From the NCBI GenBank assembly GCA_020086605.1, contig JACBWW010000021.1, forward strand, positions 252,288-316,287: DNA of 64,000 nt. The letters run 5' to 3'. Under the pieces are notes generated by a model. The model was not told the DNA's origin. It worked only from the letters and a program-made list of their open reading frames with translations, and did not search any database. A program made the translations under genes and the position numbers. This stretch comes from Lanius collurio (lineage: Eukaryota; Chordata; Aves; Passeriformes; Laniidae). Positions 1 through 35,459 of this stretch are shown here, piece after piece; position 1 is the stretch's first letter, and every line of letters starts with the position of its first letter.

Positions 1-118
1 CTAAGAATCCTGCACCCTCCTCTCCATGTCCTGATTTGCCTCCAAATCACCCCAAAATGTGATTGTGTATCATCAGGAAGGGAAGGAAAAATCTGTACAC
101 GATGCTCAGCCCTGATGT

Positions 119-124
119 TTTAAT
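119..124 (-). other. SIN3A: Candidate distal polyadenylation signal ATTAAA for SIN3A
   Basis: ATTAAA is followed about 15-40 nt later by a GT/T-rich stretch on the minus strand. It is preceded by T-rich UTR-like sequence, so it could be a distal SIN3A cleavage site. Confidence 0.3.
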
Positions 125-805
125 GGAAATACTGCGCTACAGTAAAGTTTACAACATTGGTATAGAAATCACATGGGTTGCGGGCCGAGGATCACATTAC
201 AGAATACAAAAAGCAAAATAAAATGAAAATTAAAAAAGCAAACCTCTGCTATTGTACAGGCTGGGAGCAGAGATGGGATTTCATACGGAGCACCAGAGAC
301 AGAGGTCTCCCCACGGTGTGTCCTAGGGACCTGCACCAGCCCCCCTTGGCTCAATGACATGCAGGCACAGACTCCTGAGATAAGATCCCACCAAGCAGCA
401 GCAGCTGGTACTTCCAAGCTGGTCGAAGTCTAAATCACCAAAGATTTTCCCTTCCAGATCACCTTGAGCATACACCAGAATAAAAAAAAAGGGGGAAAAT
501 AATAGGGGAGCATGCATGATGCCTTTGGAATGGAAGAGGACACATGAGACCCCCTTCCTGCGTGGTTACAGCAAAGGAGGAGAAAGGAGATGGGTGATTT
601 ATTGCTGGCAAAGTGTGAAAATCCCCTGCTGGGCTCTTTCCTCTCTCCATAGGAGGCTCCCACTCCAGACCTGCCTGCTGTGCATTGGCTGCCAATGAGT
701 AGTGGCCCCTCAGGGCCGTGCACTTCCACCCCGGCTCCAGGTCTCCCTCCAGCGCTGCTCCGCGGCCTCTCTGCACAGAAGGGAAGGAGCTGCGGTGGCA
801 GGAGG

Positions 806-870
806 AGAGAACCTGGAACTAGATGGTATTAAAGGTCCCTTCCAACCCAGGCCCTTCTATGGTACTATGA
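806..870 (+). mobile_element. CR1 LINE 3'-end fragment
   Basis: Carries the CR1 3' end pattern (ACTAGATGGTATTAAAGGTC, CCTTCCAACCCAGG, TTCTATGG). Short and diverged. Confidence 0.7.
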
Positions 871-1074
871 ACGTGCCGTCTCAAAATGCAGTAAGTCCCT
901 GGGAGAGGCTGAAGCCGTGGCAAAGCCCTGCTCGTGGCTCTCATACAGGGATGATGGAAGCCATTCCAGGTGTGTAGGATTGGCTGCATGGTTTTTTTGC
1001 AAGGAAAGCTGCCTCCCTTGAGGAGACACAGTGCAGTGGTGGCTGTCGTGGCTTACAAAGTCCGTGCTGACTTC

Positions 1075-1080
1075 TTTATT
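1075..1080 (-). other. SIN3A: Candidate polyadenylation signal AATAAA for SIN3A
   Basis: This canonical hexamer lies about 1.5 kb past the stop codon and before the CR1 fragment. It is one of four candidates, and the sequence alone does not decide which is used. Confidence 0.35.
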
Positions 1081-2620
1081 TTTAAAATCAGAATCTTCCC
1101 CGTGTTTTAAATATCTGCCAGCATTACATTTCTCTACTTAAAAAAATATATATCCCATATGTGGATTTCAGGAGTGAAATGCACCAAGACCCCCCCACTC
1201 CCTCCTCCTTCCCTTGCACACACGCACACACACATGCAGAGCAGCCCTGGCAAATACTGGTTTGGTATTGCCCATGATGTTTGCTCCAACACAGAAAGGG
1301 AAAAATACATCAGCACAACCAGCCCCAGCTAAGTTGCTCAGCAACACTTCCCAAAAGCAAAGACCCTTGGAGCTGGAAGATAAGGTGGATAAAAATTACC
1401 CACCAGGAAAAAAAAGCAAAAAAAAAAATTAAATTATATACTATATATTTATATCTCTTACAGGCTGCTTGTACCTCAGTTGTTTAACCCCCAAACGCAC
1501 ACACTGCCTCTGCTGTTTCCTCTTGCCAGTTTTATAAAAGGGGTTGGATTACACCTCCCTCTTCCCTCCCCTTTCCCACCCCAAAACCTGCATGCTGCAA
1601 CACTGCCTTTCAGACCACGAACAGGGCTGTGGGTGAGCAAGTGTCTTCCTCCAGTTAAGAACAAAGACATTATTTTTTTTATTTACAAAAAAAGGAGAAA
1701 AAAGTTTCCACACAAAAGCACTACAATGATAACTCCCTTTGGTAAAAAGTGTAATAAATGTCTCCATCGGTCTGTCGGTACTAATTCTCAAGCCACCTGG
1801 TACTATGGTACACAAGAAGCTAGTACAGTTATGCTAGCACATCAAGCATAATTCCTTTAATTAAAAAAAAAAAACAAAACAAAAAAAACCAGCAAACCAA
1901 AAAGAAAAAAAACCAAAAAATTGACAATTTGTACATTTATTTACAAAAAAGGAGAGGAACATGTTAAAATCGTGTTGTTCGCTGCTGTGTGTGTGTACGT
2001 ACATGTGTGTGAAAAGCTGGTGCATGGCACTAGGAGAGACTAGTAAACAAGCAGGTACAAAAAAAAAAGAACCAAAAACCCAAAATAAAAATAAAACAGT
2101 TCCACTGGCACTAGAAAGGACAGACCGATCTGCACAGGGTGAGTCCAGCCTGGGAGGGAGAGGAGGGAGCGAGAGGAATCCAGGGTCCACTGCCCCATGG
2201 CCCCGTGCCAGAGCCCGCAAAGAGAGGAGAATCCGGTGGCGACAGGCACCTGGGGATTTTGGGGACACATCCAAGCGGTCCGGTGGTGGAGAGCATCCTG
2301 TTCCCCTCCCTCGCCGCTCGGGGCCTCCGGGGAGTCAAAGCCTCAACGCTGCTGGTGTGTACGAGCTTGTTGTGTTTCTCTGGGATGGCTCAGTTCAGAG
2401 AAGGGTCCTTCCTGCCCACAAAGGGCCGGCGGCCCGCAGCCCCACACAGAGATCCACGTCCCCACAGGGAGTCCCGCTGGGATGGGTTGTACCAGCCACG
2501 CACTAGTCAAGTGGCCATGTTACGGAGATACACAGTGAGGGGAGAAAGGCATCTTCCTCCTTCCCTGGATGCGCGCACACACACACATCTCCCGGGCTCT
2601 TCCCTCGCCCCGGGGGACCC

Positions 2621-24962
<22,342 letters not shown>

Positions 24963-24966
<4 letters not shown>

Positions 24967-24977
24967 GCTGAACTCAT
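24963..24977 (-). promoter_or_regulatory. Upstream ORF overlapping the SIN3A start codon
   Basis: The 5' UTR contains ATG AGT TCA GCA TGA in the +1 frame. Its TGA stop overlaps the main ATG as ATGA. This geometry can permit termination-reinitiation or compete with the main start; whether it does so here is inference. Confidence 0.6.
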
Positions 24978-24998
24978 GCTCGGGAAGCACTACAAAAC

Positions 24999-27900
24999 CT
25001 GGGAAAAACAGACTGGTTAGCACAGGGAATCGATCCAGTGCTCCCGCCCCGCGCCATGGGTGACGCAGAGATTGCCGCCAGCAGGTAGAGCGAGTTTCTG
25101 TCGATTCAGGTACTGACATCTTGGGATGGAAAAGTGGAATTAAACACTTAACTTTCAGCATAAATCTTACAATCATATATGACCACAAAAAGTATAGCCT
25201 TATTGTTGTAGTAACTTAAAAGTTAATGCTTTCTTTAGTCTCACTTGAAGGACGTTGCTAACTGGAGCATCCAAAGCACACACAGACCCTGAGTGATGCA
25301 AAGCTTGTGAACGCAGTGTATGAACACAACAGACTGGGGTAGGATGTGTTACCTACACACAGACTGACATCAGAAAAAAAACCCTCTTGGACAGTCCAGG
25401 TAGGATGACAGCTGTGAGAGATGCTTTAAAACACGAGAAAAAGCAGGATGCGGAATCAGAGTTTGAAATCACTTAAAAAGCCCCAAAGTGTTCTGCATTT
25501 AATACACATGTATTAAACACATTTTGGGTGTAACCTCAGAGAAAGACACAGGTCTGCTATACCAGGAGTATTTTGGGTACCATATGCCACACACCTGTGG
25601 TCCTGCCAGCACCCTGGCCCCACTCAGCAGCTGGATTCCTGCCTGCCTGCCGAGAGCAGGGATGAGCAGCTCTCTCATTTACTCACCACTATTTTTCTTC
25701 ATGTTCCTGCCCAACTTCAAGTTGCTTTTAAGCAACTTGATTTTTCAAATCTGACAGGTCATTCTGCCACTATCCTACTCCAAAAGGAGCTATGAATTCC
25801 TGGGTCTGTTGGATTGAACTACTCACCCCAGTACTCTTTACTGCAAGCAAATTCCAGTGCTGTTTTCTGTCCATCGATAGTTACTGCCATCCATGAGATG
25901 TTAACTGCTGTTTAGTAAAAAGCACAGGCAGCCTATTAAGATGTTTGAGGGACAGAAAAAAAGTTAAATCCACCCTCTTCTGCTTCAGGACCTCTCCAAA
26001 GCAAGGCCTTTTCAGTTCAGTGCAGTTAGGACATATTCATTGCAAAGGCAAACACATGGATCAACAAGAGGGAATGACATTCCCCCAGAATAATGATACA
26101 ACAGCCAGCTGAGCCAATCCCCACCTACCAAGTCAGGACAGCTCTTCACAATCTAAATCTGTCATTAAATAAATAACCCAAAGATCATTTACTAATATCT
26201 CATGTCAAATATGGAACCAGCAGGACAGAGGGGCAGATTTTCCTCTCCATGACATAAAACATAAAAAGATTTTGAAAGATTTGTTTTGGAAGGGACCTTA
26301 AAGATCATCTCATTCCATCCCCAGCCATGGGCAGGGACACCTTCCACTAGCCCAGGTCGCTCCAACCCCTGTCCAACCTGGCCTTGGACACTTCCAGGGA
26401 TCCAGGGGCAGCCACAGCTTCTCTGGGCAACCTGTGCCAGGGCCTCCCCACCCTCACAGAGAAGAATTTGTTCCCAGTATCCAATATAAATTCTCTCAAC
26501 TAGTCCTTCCTTTCACCTGGAGAGGACAGGACAACAAGGAAGATGAGTTAATTTCTTTTTGAAGTTGCTCTTCAAGTTTAACCTCTCAAGAGGTCCCCAA
26601 ATCACCTGGCAGGGTCACAGACAAGAAGCAGAGGAGGACTCCTTGCTCCAAGTAAAGGGGAAAGCTCATCAACTGCATTTTAATTGCAAGTTACAAACCC
26701 TAAGTAAGCCTGACCCCCAGCACACACTCAGAAAGCAGAGGAGCACACTCCACAAGCTCATTTTTCTAGTGGTGCCTGCACTGGCCACATCTTTTTAACT
26801 GATCTCTGCTGACAAATGAAGAGCCAGGCAAGTTAACATGGAGCTACTCCTCTCAGGCACAGACCACATTTAGCTTTGCAAAAACATAGTTTTATGCTAA
26901 TAAGGCTGGGACTAAACTGAGTAAATCTGGCCTCGCACCATCCACCCACGAGCAGAGCTGGCCAGGATTTTGCATGACAATGGCTAAGTGCATGAGTAAA
27001 GTCTGGGCAAAGCTTTGGTGGCAGCTATTTATAACCCTCTCACCAACTTGGATACCCTTCTGCTCTAAACACTGGTCCCTCAGCCAGTCCTGCCACTTGC
27101 TTTTGATCTCCCAGGCTGGTTCTCCCCCCACCCTTTCAATACTGTGCATAGATACACGTGGTGTAAATGTGGTGTGGTGGCTGTTCAAGCCTTGGGTCTC
27201 ATTTCCCAAAGCACCATTCCACACCCACCCCTTCAGATGGACTCACCAACCCCTAAAGCAGAGGCTGTTTGAGGGCAGAAGATGGCTGGAAGACTCACGT
27301 GCCCTTAGGAGGATTAAAATGCCACCTCAGGCTGTCTGAGAAGACTTTTCCCCACAAAGCTACCAAAATTCCTGGCCTGTGAAGCCACGGGAATCATGGT
27401 AGCACCAAGGATCCATCACCACAGACACACCAGCAACACAAACAACAGTTTTTAAAGCTCCCAATTCTTGCAGGCAAAGTGTACTATCTTCCAAAAATCT
27501 AGTCTGCTGTATGGTTGATATTAAAACTGCTGTAAAGTAAAAATTAAAGCTCATGGATGTTCATCTTCCTTCTGAATTCCCCTCACCTTCACCAACTGAG
27601 CTTGGACTCTACTTCTATCCAAGCACTGGACCTGCTTCAACTGTAAAATTTTGTATTATAAGTAGGTGTGTGTATATATATATGGACAATACATAGGTAA
27701 TAGTCAATAGCACTATTAGTGCTAGTAATCTAGGAAGTCAAACTTCCTGGATGACACCATGCTACCTCCTACCAGGGTCTGCAATCCACTGAGTATCTCA
27801 CAGCAAACCAGCCCTTAATGAAGATTGCTAATTGACAGGCTTTATTAATCCTAGCAGAGAGATGATCTCAAAGCTTTGCTGTACTAGACAGAGTCTAGTG

Positions 27901-30900
27901 ATGGTAACTCTGCATCCACCAAGCTCTACAGAGAGGGGAAAGCAAACCAGCACCAGAAGTGACCGGTCTGCATCCTGCAGAAGGAGATATGATGCTAAAT
28001 CATCCCTAAGTGCATTCATTTCCTCACTGAAGTCCTGTTAATCTTGACCAGGCATCTCCCACTGACCTCCTCCGCTCAAAAGCTGGAGAAATCTGTCGTG
28101 CAGCAAGTCCTACCCCTCCTACAGCCCACCAAAGAGCTGAGGAAGGAACACTGAGATGAAACTCAAGACTAGACATGTCATTTTGAACTGATTTAGCCAA
28201 AGCATGCTGCTCAAAGGGGCAATTCCACCCACTTCCACCCTCAATAACAATTGATTTTTCCTGAATGATGGCAAAGCCCAGCTAAGAGAAAGGCATTTTG
28301 AGAATAAACATATCAAAGACTTGTACCAAGCATTTTCCCTCCATGTTACAACCAATACTACGCTTTTGTCATCATCTCAAAAATGTAGCACACATCTCTG
28401 GCATCCCCTTATGGACTTTGAAGTGTAGATTTAGAGAGCCCCAATTCAAACTGCACCATCTGTAACCTTAATTTGAGGGTTGAAAAGCACTCAAAATACA
28501 GCAGGGACTGAAAGTAAGTCACAAAATTCAGGTACTTTCCTTTGTTAAAAGCATTAACAGGAAGCATGTAGATCTTAGCACTACCTGAGCAGACCAAGTC
28601 AAGAATTGCATTTCCCTTCCCCAGCAGCATTTCTACCCAAACTCCCTATTAACTCCATTTAGAGTACACTTCATTCCATCTAGGGGAGGACAAACACTGA
28701 AAGTTTTTTTTCTGAGGTTTTTAGTGCTCCCCTTCACAAGAAAAGGATGCTACATGGGAACACACCTCTGGATCTTCCCACCTGTGCCACCTCCCAGCTC
28801 ACCAGCTCCGTGCCACAGGTAGGATGCATCAGGCAAACACACACAGAGGATCCTCAGCTGGTAAAGCAAAGGAAAAATTAAGAAAAGCTATGCTGCATCT
28901 CAGTAACAACACCAGAATTACACAATTCTACCTCACCAACTTCATCAGAGGGTTTCCCCATCCATCTGCCTCACATAAGCTGGTGGGACAGATAAAGGCA
29001 AGTGGAGCACATCCCTTCCCCTCTGGTACTGAGGGAAGCAGAGGAGTGGCAGTACTGACAGAGAAAGAGAAGGAACAAAGTGGGGACGAGGCTGGATTCA
29101 GCTGGTGGAGCACTGCAGGGCTCTCCTCCTGCCTGCTCACTGCTCCATGGGAGCCCAGGTGCTCTCCTCTTCCCTTTCAAAACTGCCTCTCTGGTGGCAG
29201 CTCTGCTCCCGAGCACTTTACCACATAATATCCCCAAAATCTCCATTATCTCTATTGCAGGTTTTCCCACCAGATAAGCAGGGTCTTCTGGCATCAGAGA
29301 TCAGCTGGTAAAGTAAAAAAGAAAAAGCCAAATAGAGACTAGGAAGAAAGCAAAGTGGGAAGGTGTGCTGCCTCAGCACCTGTTGGAAACCCAACACACC
29401 TGCAGATAAACACCCCCTTCACCAACAAGCTGGGAAAGAGCCACTGGAAAGGATTCTGGACCCTCTGAAAAACTGCAGGGAAATTCCAGAGCTGCAGAGG
29501 ATTTGTTAAACACATGTGAGGGCTTTTTAAAAAAGGTTTTCTTTTGAGAGAGAGAGGACTCAAAAGTTGGGAGCAGCAAGTGTAAGTCTCAGCTCTGATC
29601 CTGGAACGGCCACTGATGTCCTGCAGGACACATCCTGCACAGGATTACCGAGGAGTACGTCGCTGTGCCTGCTGGAAAGGAGCCGGCTCAGGTTCCGGCA
29701 GCGCTGCTAACCCAGCCACACGACTTCCAGAACATGACCCAGCTTGTTCAGCAGTCACTGCCATACCTTGTTTGTACAGCCTGGATCCCCCACCCGTAGC
29801 ATAAGGATAACCCCATGGCCACCCTACAGAGAGGCATATCCAGGACCAGAGCATTATTCCAAAATGAAATGAGAAACATCCTTAGAAAAAGGTGTTGGAA
29901 AAGCATGACCTGAAGCTTTGGGAGCAGTTAGGAGAGTTTTCTGCAGGGTGGCATCAGGACAGCCGTGCCAGCACTCACCATGAGGCAGATGGGACACAAA
30001 TAAATCCCACTCATCCAGATGGGTAACAAGTTGGTAAGGCACTGATCCCTGCTCTGCCAAAAAGTGGCCTGGGTGCCAAACCCAACTGCACAGACACGAT
30101 CCAAAACAAGCTCTACAGAGCTTAGAGCACTGTTTTGCCCCGTTCCTTGAATGCACCTACCCCCCATGCACAGAGTGAATGGTCAGAACCCTTTTATTTA
30201 ACCAAATGTAAAAAGAAAAGACCCCAGCAAGGCTGGAAAAAAGTAGCATGGTCCCAAAAATGCACCCCAGGCTGAAGTGACCGCTATTACCGGGCTCTTT
30301 TCTGCTCCAGCTCCAACAGCTATAAAAGCTTTCCAACACTGGAGAAGTCCAGAACAGCAATCTGGACAGAAAACGATTCATAAATCCTGGAAACGTAAAT
30401 GATCTGCCTGCCAATTCCACCACGATGCTCCCTGCCCCGAGACCCACACGTGCCAGGAGCCTGTCCAGAGGGCTCCCCTGGCAATCCCGGCAGGGGCCAG
30501 GGGGACAGCATCCCCCTTCTCCACACTGCACACAAAACCAGTCTGAATCACCCAGAGTTTCCTCAAACTTGAGCAAATTAGCGCTATTTTTTTGGATGAA
30601 CGATTACATTGCAGCATCTCAAACAAATTCATGCTGAGACCATGTGTCTTCACCAGAAGAGGAAGGTGGGAGGGATGAGGATAAGATACTTTGAGGGGAG
30701 AAAGCACAATTTACTTTTGCAAAGAGCATACACATATAAAAAACTGCTAACTTCACCTAAGCAGGAAAAAAAAAAAAGACCCTAAAAAGTGGTTTTCTGT
30801 CTTTGGAGATCCAGCACAGGCTGACACCAGGCTGCCAAGGTACTCTATATGATGAAGGAAGTTTTACAAATGCTTTAAAATTAGTATATTAAAATAAAAT

Positions 30901-31600
30901 GCCATTTTAATTTTAAATACTGTACTGTTAATCCTATATAGTAATGTTTACTTTTCTGAAATGGTATTTTTTTTAAAATAATTACAAGTTAGGAGTGGAA
31001 AATGGCCAGTACAGACACACCTGTACTGAATTAAGTTGGGCATTTCCCACTTGTTTACTGACCCTACACCTTTCAGCACAACTGAAAGTGACAAGTTTAA
31101 AGTGAAACATGAGGCATTATGTCAGCCTTAAGCTACATTTTAGCACACAGACCAGGTTTATATTCCTCTGGACAGTGTGGGAGACTGAAAATCCATGCAC
31201 AGCTAGAGATGCCATTGATAATTAGTTTAAAATAGAGCTGACAAAAGTTATTTTGCCCCATTTCAGTGGTCCAAGTAAATGGACTTCTTTAGGGATGTAA
31301 CTTCTATCTGAACACATGTTCTATTCACACAAATAACAACTATTAAAATTGATTCTGAAACCAGGCCAGGAAAAGGCAGAAAACAGGAAAAAAACCCAAG
31401 ATTTAGTTAAGCAGACACCAAGCCCGGTCATCCTTTTAAAGCTACCTGAACTCCACCAGCCTCCTACTATCAAAAAATCCCAAACACCTAAAGTAGTTTC
31501 TAGGGATGTACAACAGCGAAGACTCAAAAAAGGGGGTGAAATACCAATGCAAGTGTCTGCCAAGTTCAGAGCACGGGAGGACGAGAAGAGGGATCCGGTT
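24999..31600 (-). other. SIN3A: SIN3A first intron (non-coding interval)
   Basis: About 6.6 kb between the first coding exon and the CpG island. I see one CR1 fragment (26275-26530) and a short TG/TA-rich stretch near 27665-27685. There is no convincing exon; open frames here are short and lack recognisable domains. One or more 5' non-coding SIN3A exons may lie near the right end or in the gap. Confidence 0.6.
26275..26530 (-). mobile_element. CR1 LINE 3' segment
   Basis: Reverse-complement CR1 (GGAAGGGACCTTAAAGATCA, ACACCTTCCACTAGCCCAGG, TTCTCTGGGCAACCTGTGCC, CACCCTCACAGAGAAGAATT) in SIN3A intron 1. Confidence 0.92.
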
Positions 31601-31639
31601 CGCTATTAAAATCGCTGGAAAATTAATGGGTGCACGAGG

Positions 31640-32800
31640 AGCTCTCGGGTTTCCATGTATCTACGCGTCGCTCCAACAGGTCCTTCTGGAGAGCTGTGCT
31701 ATGGAGCTGGAAAACTGCGAAAAGCGACGGGGGGAACCCTCGGCGACCCCGGAGTCGCCGCGGAGCGCCCGTGGGGGGGATGGCTCGGCAAAGCGCTTTC
31801 ACGGCAACTCCGCCGGGAAGTTGGGGGAACACCGGGACCGGGGGAGCCCCGCGCCCCCCCTGCCGGCAATCGGAACGTCCCCCCCGGGCGGGCGGGAGCC
31901 CCGGCGGCGGCTCCGGCGCACGGTGCGGCCGGTACCGGGGCCGTGCAATGCGGGCGAGCGCTGCCGGGGGCGGTCCCGCCGCAGCCCGGGAGCGGCACCG
32001 GGCGGAGGGCGGGCGGAGGGGCGGGGGGAGGNNNNNNNNNNNNNNNNNNNNNNNNNNNNNNNNNNNNNNNNNNNNNNNNNNNNNNNNNNNNNNNNNNNNN
32101 NNNNNNNNNNNNNNNNNNNNNNNNNNNNNNNNNNNNNNNNNNNNNNNNNNNNNNNNNNNNNNNNNNNNNNNNNNNNNNNNNNNNNNNNNNNNNNNNNNNN
32201 NNNNNNNNNNNNNNNNNNNNNNNNNNNNNNNNNNNNNNNNNNNNNNNNNNNNNNNNNNNNNNNNNNNNNNNNNNNNNNNNNNNNNNNNNNNNNNNNNNNN
32301 NNNNNNNNNNNNNNNNNNNNNNNNNNNNNNNNNNNNNNNNNNNNNNNNNNNNNNNNNNNNNNNNNNNNNNNNNNNNNNNNNNNNNNNNNNNNNNNNNNNN
32401 NNNNNNNNNNNNNNNNCCCTCTGCTCCCGCCGCCCGTCGCGCGCTTCCCGCCGGCGGGATCCACAGCGCGCGCGCGCTTCTCTCCCCTCCTACCCCGCCT
32501 TTTCCCTCAGGTTCCCGCCCGCCCCGTGGGAAGCGATTCCCGTGAAACGGGGCAAAACTGGGAAAGTGTGTGTGGGGAAAGCAGCTGTTACATACCCTCA
32601 ACGCGCAGGCGAGCAGCCCTGAATGGAGGGGGAACTCCCCCCGGGGCGGATTGGCTTCGCGGTGCGGATCGTCACGGCCGCACCGCCCACGGGGGGAGGG
32701 GGGGCGGGAGGAAGGGGGATGTGAGGGGAAGGCCTCACGGCGGAGGGCGGGAGGGAGCTGAGGGAGCCGGTGCCCCTGCGGCGGCGGCCAGCGTTTCCCT
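31640..32800 (-). promoter_or_regulatory. SIN3A: CpG island, probable SIN3A promoter and first non-coding exon (contains gap)
   Basis: The sequence becomes extremely GC- and CpG-rich from about 31700, runs into a gap at 32032-32416, and stays GC-rich to about 32790, including an alternating GC run near 32468. It lies upstream of SIN3A and downstream of PTPN9's 3' end, so it best fits the SIN3A promoter. The exact first exon and its donor cannot be placed. Confidence 0.6.
32032..32416. other. Assembly gap (385 N)
   Basis: A run of N flanked by G-rich and C-rich CpG sequence, typical of dropout in a GC-rich promoter. It probably hides the SIN3A transcription start. Confidence 0.99.
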
Positions 32801-35450
32801 CCGCTAAAACACGAGATGGAGATGGGGTTAATGCCTTCAATTATCGTTTTTATCTCCCTTTGGAAGGTTGTGGAGGGAGGTGCTGGGTTCCCCAGACGGG
32901 AGGCTGGAAGAGCCAGGCCTGGCCGCCCGTTAGTGCTCATCCAAGCATCCCGAGCGTGCTCAGGAAAGGGTGAAATGCAAACACACACGTTCCACACTTC
33001 TGTTAAAATGTGTATTTCAAGCACCTTCACTCAAACAAGATCTAAATCTCCTATTTTTTTTTCTTTCCAGCTGTTCTTCCCTTTCTCAGACTGGGAGAGT
33101 GTTGCAGGACCAGGTAGCGGGGTGGTGCCAGGACAACACGCAGGGAGTAGGCAATGAGGTGGTGCCAGGACAAGCAGGCACAGAAGAGGAGGGTCGCTGT
33201 GGCTGGAAGCTGCAGCTCGGTTTAACTCCTGGAAACGCTCGACAGGGGGATTTGAGCCTGCACGGGCTGCGCTGCCACTAGAGATCGAGCCTGAGCCTTG
33301 GAAACCAGAGGCAAGGAAGCAGAAGGGCTGGGAAATGAAGCATTCTGGAGCCAGGCTCTTTCTAAACTCCCAGGGCGCAAAATTACAAGCACTAAAGTAA
33401 TCGTCATTAGCGAGGCGGTGTGCATGCAGCCAGGAAAGCCAAATGAGACAGGTGGGCACAGCGATGGCAGCGCCGCTTTAGGATTGCCCTGCAATGCCTT
33501 TAAATCGCGTTTCCAAATTCCAGCAGAACTTTGGATTTCATTCTTGGAATTGCCTGTGCTGTTACTTTTGCCTGTGGTGGCTGATCTCTATCTCTGGGCC
33601 ACTCCAGGGAAGGGGAGATGCTGCAGGCATCAGGCTGCTTGCACTCAGCAGCCCGTTTTTCCCACCGCTCTCCAAACAATACAAACTTTTTCTTTCCAGT
33701 AACTTCTGGCTGTCTGTGTGAAGTGACCACTTCCAGAGAAATCCATATTTCTGCTGCTGAGCAGGACCTGCTGGCACAGAAGGAATGGATGGAACAAAAC
33801 CTCATGTTGTGCAAGAGGACTGAAAATGCTGGCTTTGAGAAGAAACACAGCCCTGGAAATAGTAAGGGAGGGTGAGTATTTGGGTTGTTTTTCCATGGAA
33901 AAGGTTTACAACCTTTTCCTCCGCCTCCAGCACAGATGGGATCTTCATCCCTCCTTGAAGGAATCAGTATATCCAAGCTGTTCCCATTCATAGCCAGCAC
34001 TGGTGATCTCCATCCCTTTCCTCCAGTTATTCCTACCAGACACCCAGGACACAAATCTTGAAAAAGTTTTGGTTCTCTGTGCCCACATCATGTGGAATTG
34101 AGCTAGAAAGCACAACCACCTTTACCGTACACACAGAGGAGGCTTCATGGGGATTTCACAGCTCATGGAGGAGGGACACAGTCTAGGCACATTCATGGGG
34201 CCACGTGGGACACTTGGCATCCCCTACAGCTTTTGGATCTGGACCTGACACTCCACCAAAAGCCCTGCTGAGCCAGAGAGCTGCTGCTGACAGCATGGGA
34301 TTAACAATAAACTGCAAACACTCCCTTCCTGCACGTGTGCTGAGAAGAAAGCCCAGCTGGGTGAAAAAGTTTGGCAGTGAGAAGGCCCTGGGAGCCTTCC
34401 TTGAGAGGATGAGGGCCTCCCTCAGAGGAGCCACCCTGCAATGGGTGCCTGGAGGGAAACTCAAGGGCAACCTGCCTAGGCTGATGCTGCTCCGGGAGAC
34501 AGCTGGGTGGAAAATGGGACCTGGAAGGACAGGACACTGCAGCTGAACCAGAGCCACTCTGCAGGCAGGATATGCACAGCTCCAGGGATGCTCTCAACAC
34601 CCACCTCTCCTGCACTCCTGAACAATGGGACATGCAGCCCTTCCAGACGGATCCCCTGCTGCCTCTGGTTCTTTTCCAGCCTTCCACTGCCTGTGTCTTG
34701 ACCTCGGTTCGGCACAGCCAAGTCAGTCCACGCCCAGAGCACAGGGGAAAGCTTCTCCCTGTGCTAGTCCTAGAAAGACACTGCCATCCCTGACTCTTTT
34801 AGGCACCAGCTGAGCAAACACAGGTGCTGCTCTTCACACCCACCAGCTGCCCTGCTCTGGGGCATGAGCTCTCTCAATGGCTCTAAGGCTTCATTTGCAC
34901 AAGCTGCCTTTTTTCTTCCCTCATCCCAAAGCCTCAGGCTGTGGCTGGTGCTCTGGGACTGGCATCACTTGCACCTGAGGGCACTGAGGCTGCCTGACAG
35001 CTCAGGAGTTCCACTTAATTTTTGTGCCCTACATGCCTGCTCAGAGGTGATCCCGAAGCACAGAGGCGATGCCTGCACCCCCCAATCCTGCAGCAAAAGG
35101 CAGCAGCAGGCAGATACCATGGCCAGACAGCAGATTGATGTCCTGGGGCTTGTCAAGGCCCTGGGAAAAGAGGCAGAAACTCAGAGCAGGGTGGTTTGTG
35201 TACCCCCTGGCTACGCCAGCCCATAGTGCTGCCTTCCCTCCTGACACTATCCTGCCTCCCCAGGAAAACTTCTTGCAGCCTGGTTATCTGTGTCTCAGCC
35301 TCACCCAGGCCAGAAGAAGCTCTAAACACAGCCCTGTGCTGTGCTCCTCAAAGTCCATGTGTAGCCAGGGATGGGGCCAGCTTGTTTTCAGAGATCACAG
35401 CCTGTACAAAGCACTAAATTCCCTCCTTCTTCTGTCCTACCCCATGCCCC
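32800..35450. other. Intergenic interval between SIN3A and PTPN9
   Basis: About 2.6 kb with no exon I can recognise. It contains a direct repeat (GGTGGTGCCAGGACAA at about 33121 and 33159). Open frames are short, overlap on both strands and show no domain. Confidence 0.55.
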
Positions 35451-35459
35451 CATGACAGC

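Larger units (their letters stand above)
100..2620 (-). other. SIN3A: SIN3A 3' untranslated region (left boundary uncertain)
   Basis: This sequence follows the SIN3A stop. It is rich in T on the minus strand, with U-tract blocks at 1861-1925 and 1673-1700 and a short CA repeat near 1215. Candidate polyadenylation signals on the minus strand are AATAAA at 1941-1936, 1683-1678 and 1080-1075, and ATTAAA at 124-119. A CR1 fragment at about 806-870 suggests that either the transcript is long or the main site is the one near 1075. Positions 1-100 show nothing recognisable. Confidence 0.45.

Noticed and set aside
31506..32807. Long open frames on both strands across the first gap (up to 443 codons)
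   Set aside because: They are open only because N is read as X and because the flanks are GC-rich with few stops. No domain or splice support.
33298..33702. 134-codon plus-strand frame in the SIN3A-PTPN9 interval with a hydrophobic stretch
   Set aside because: A competing frame on the other strand, no splice or domain support, and typical of random open sequence at this GC content.
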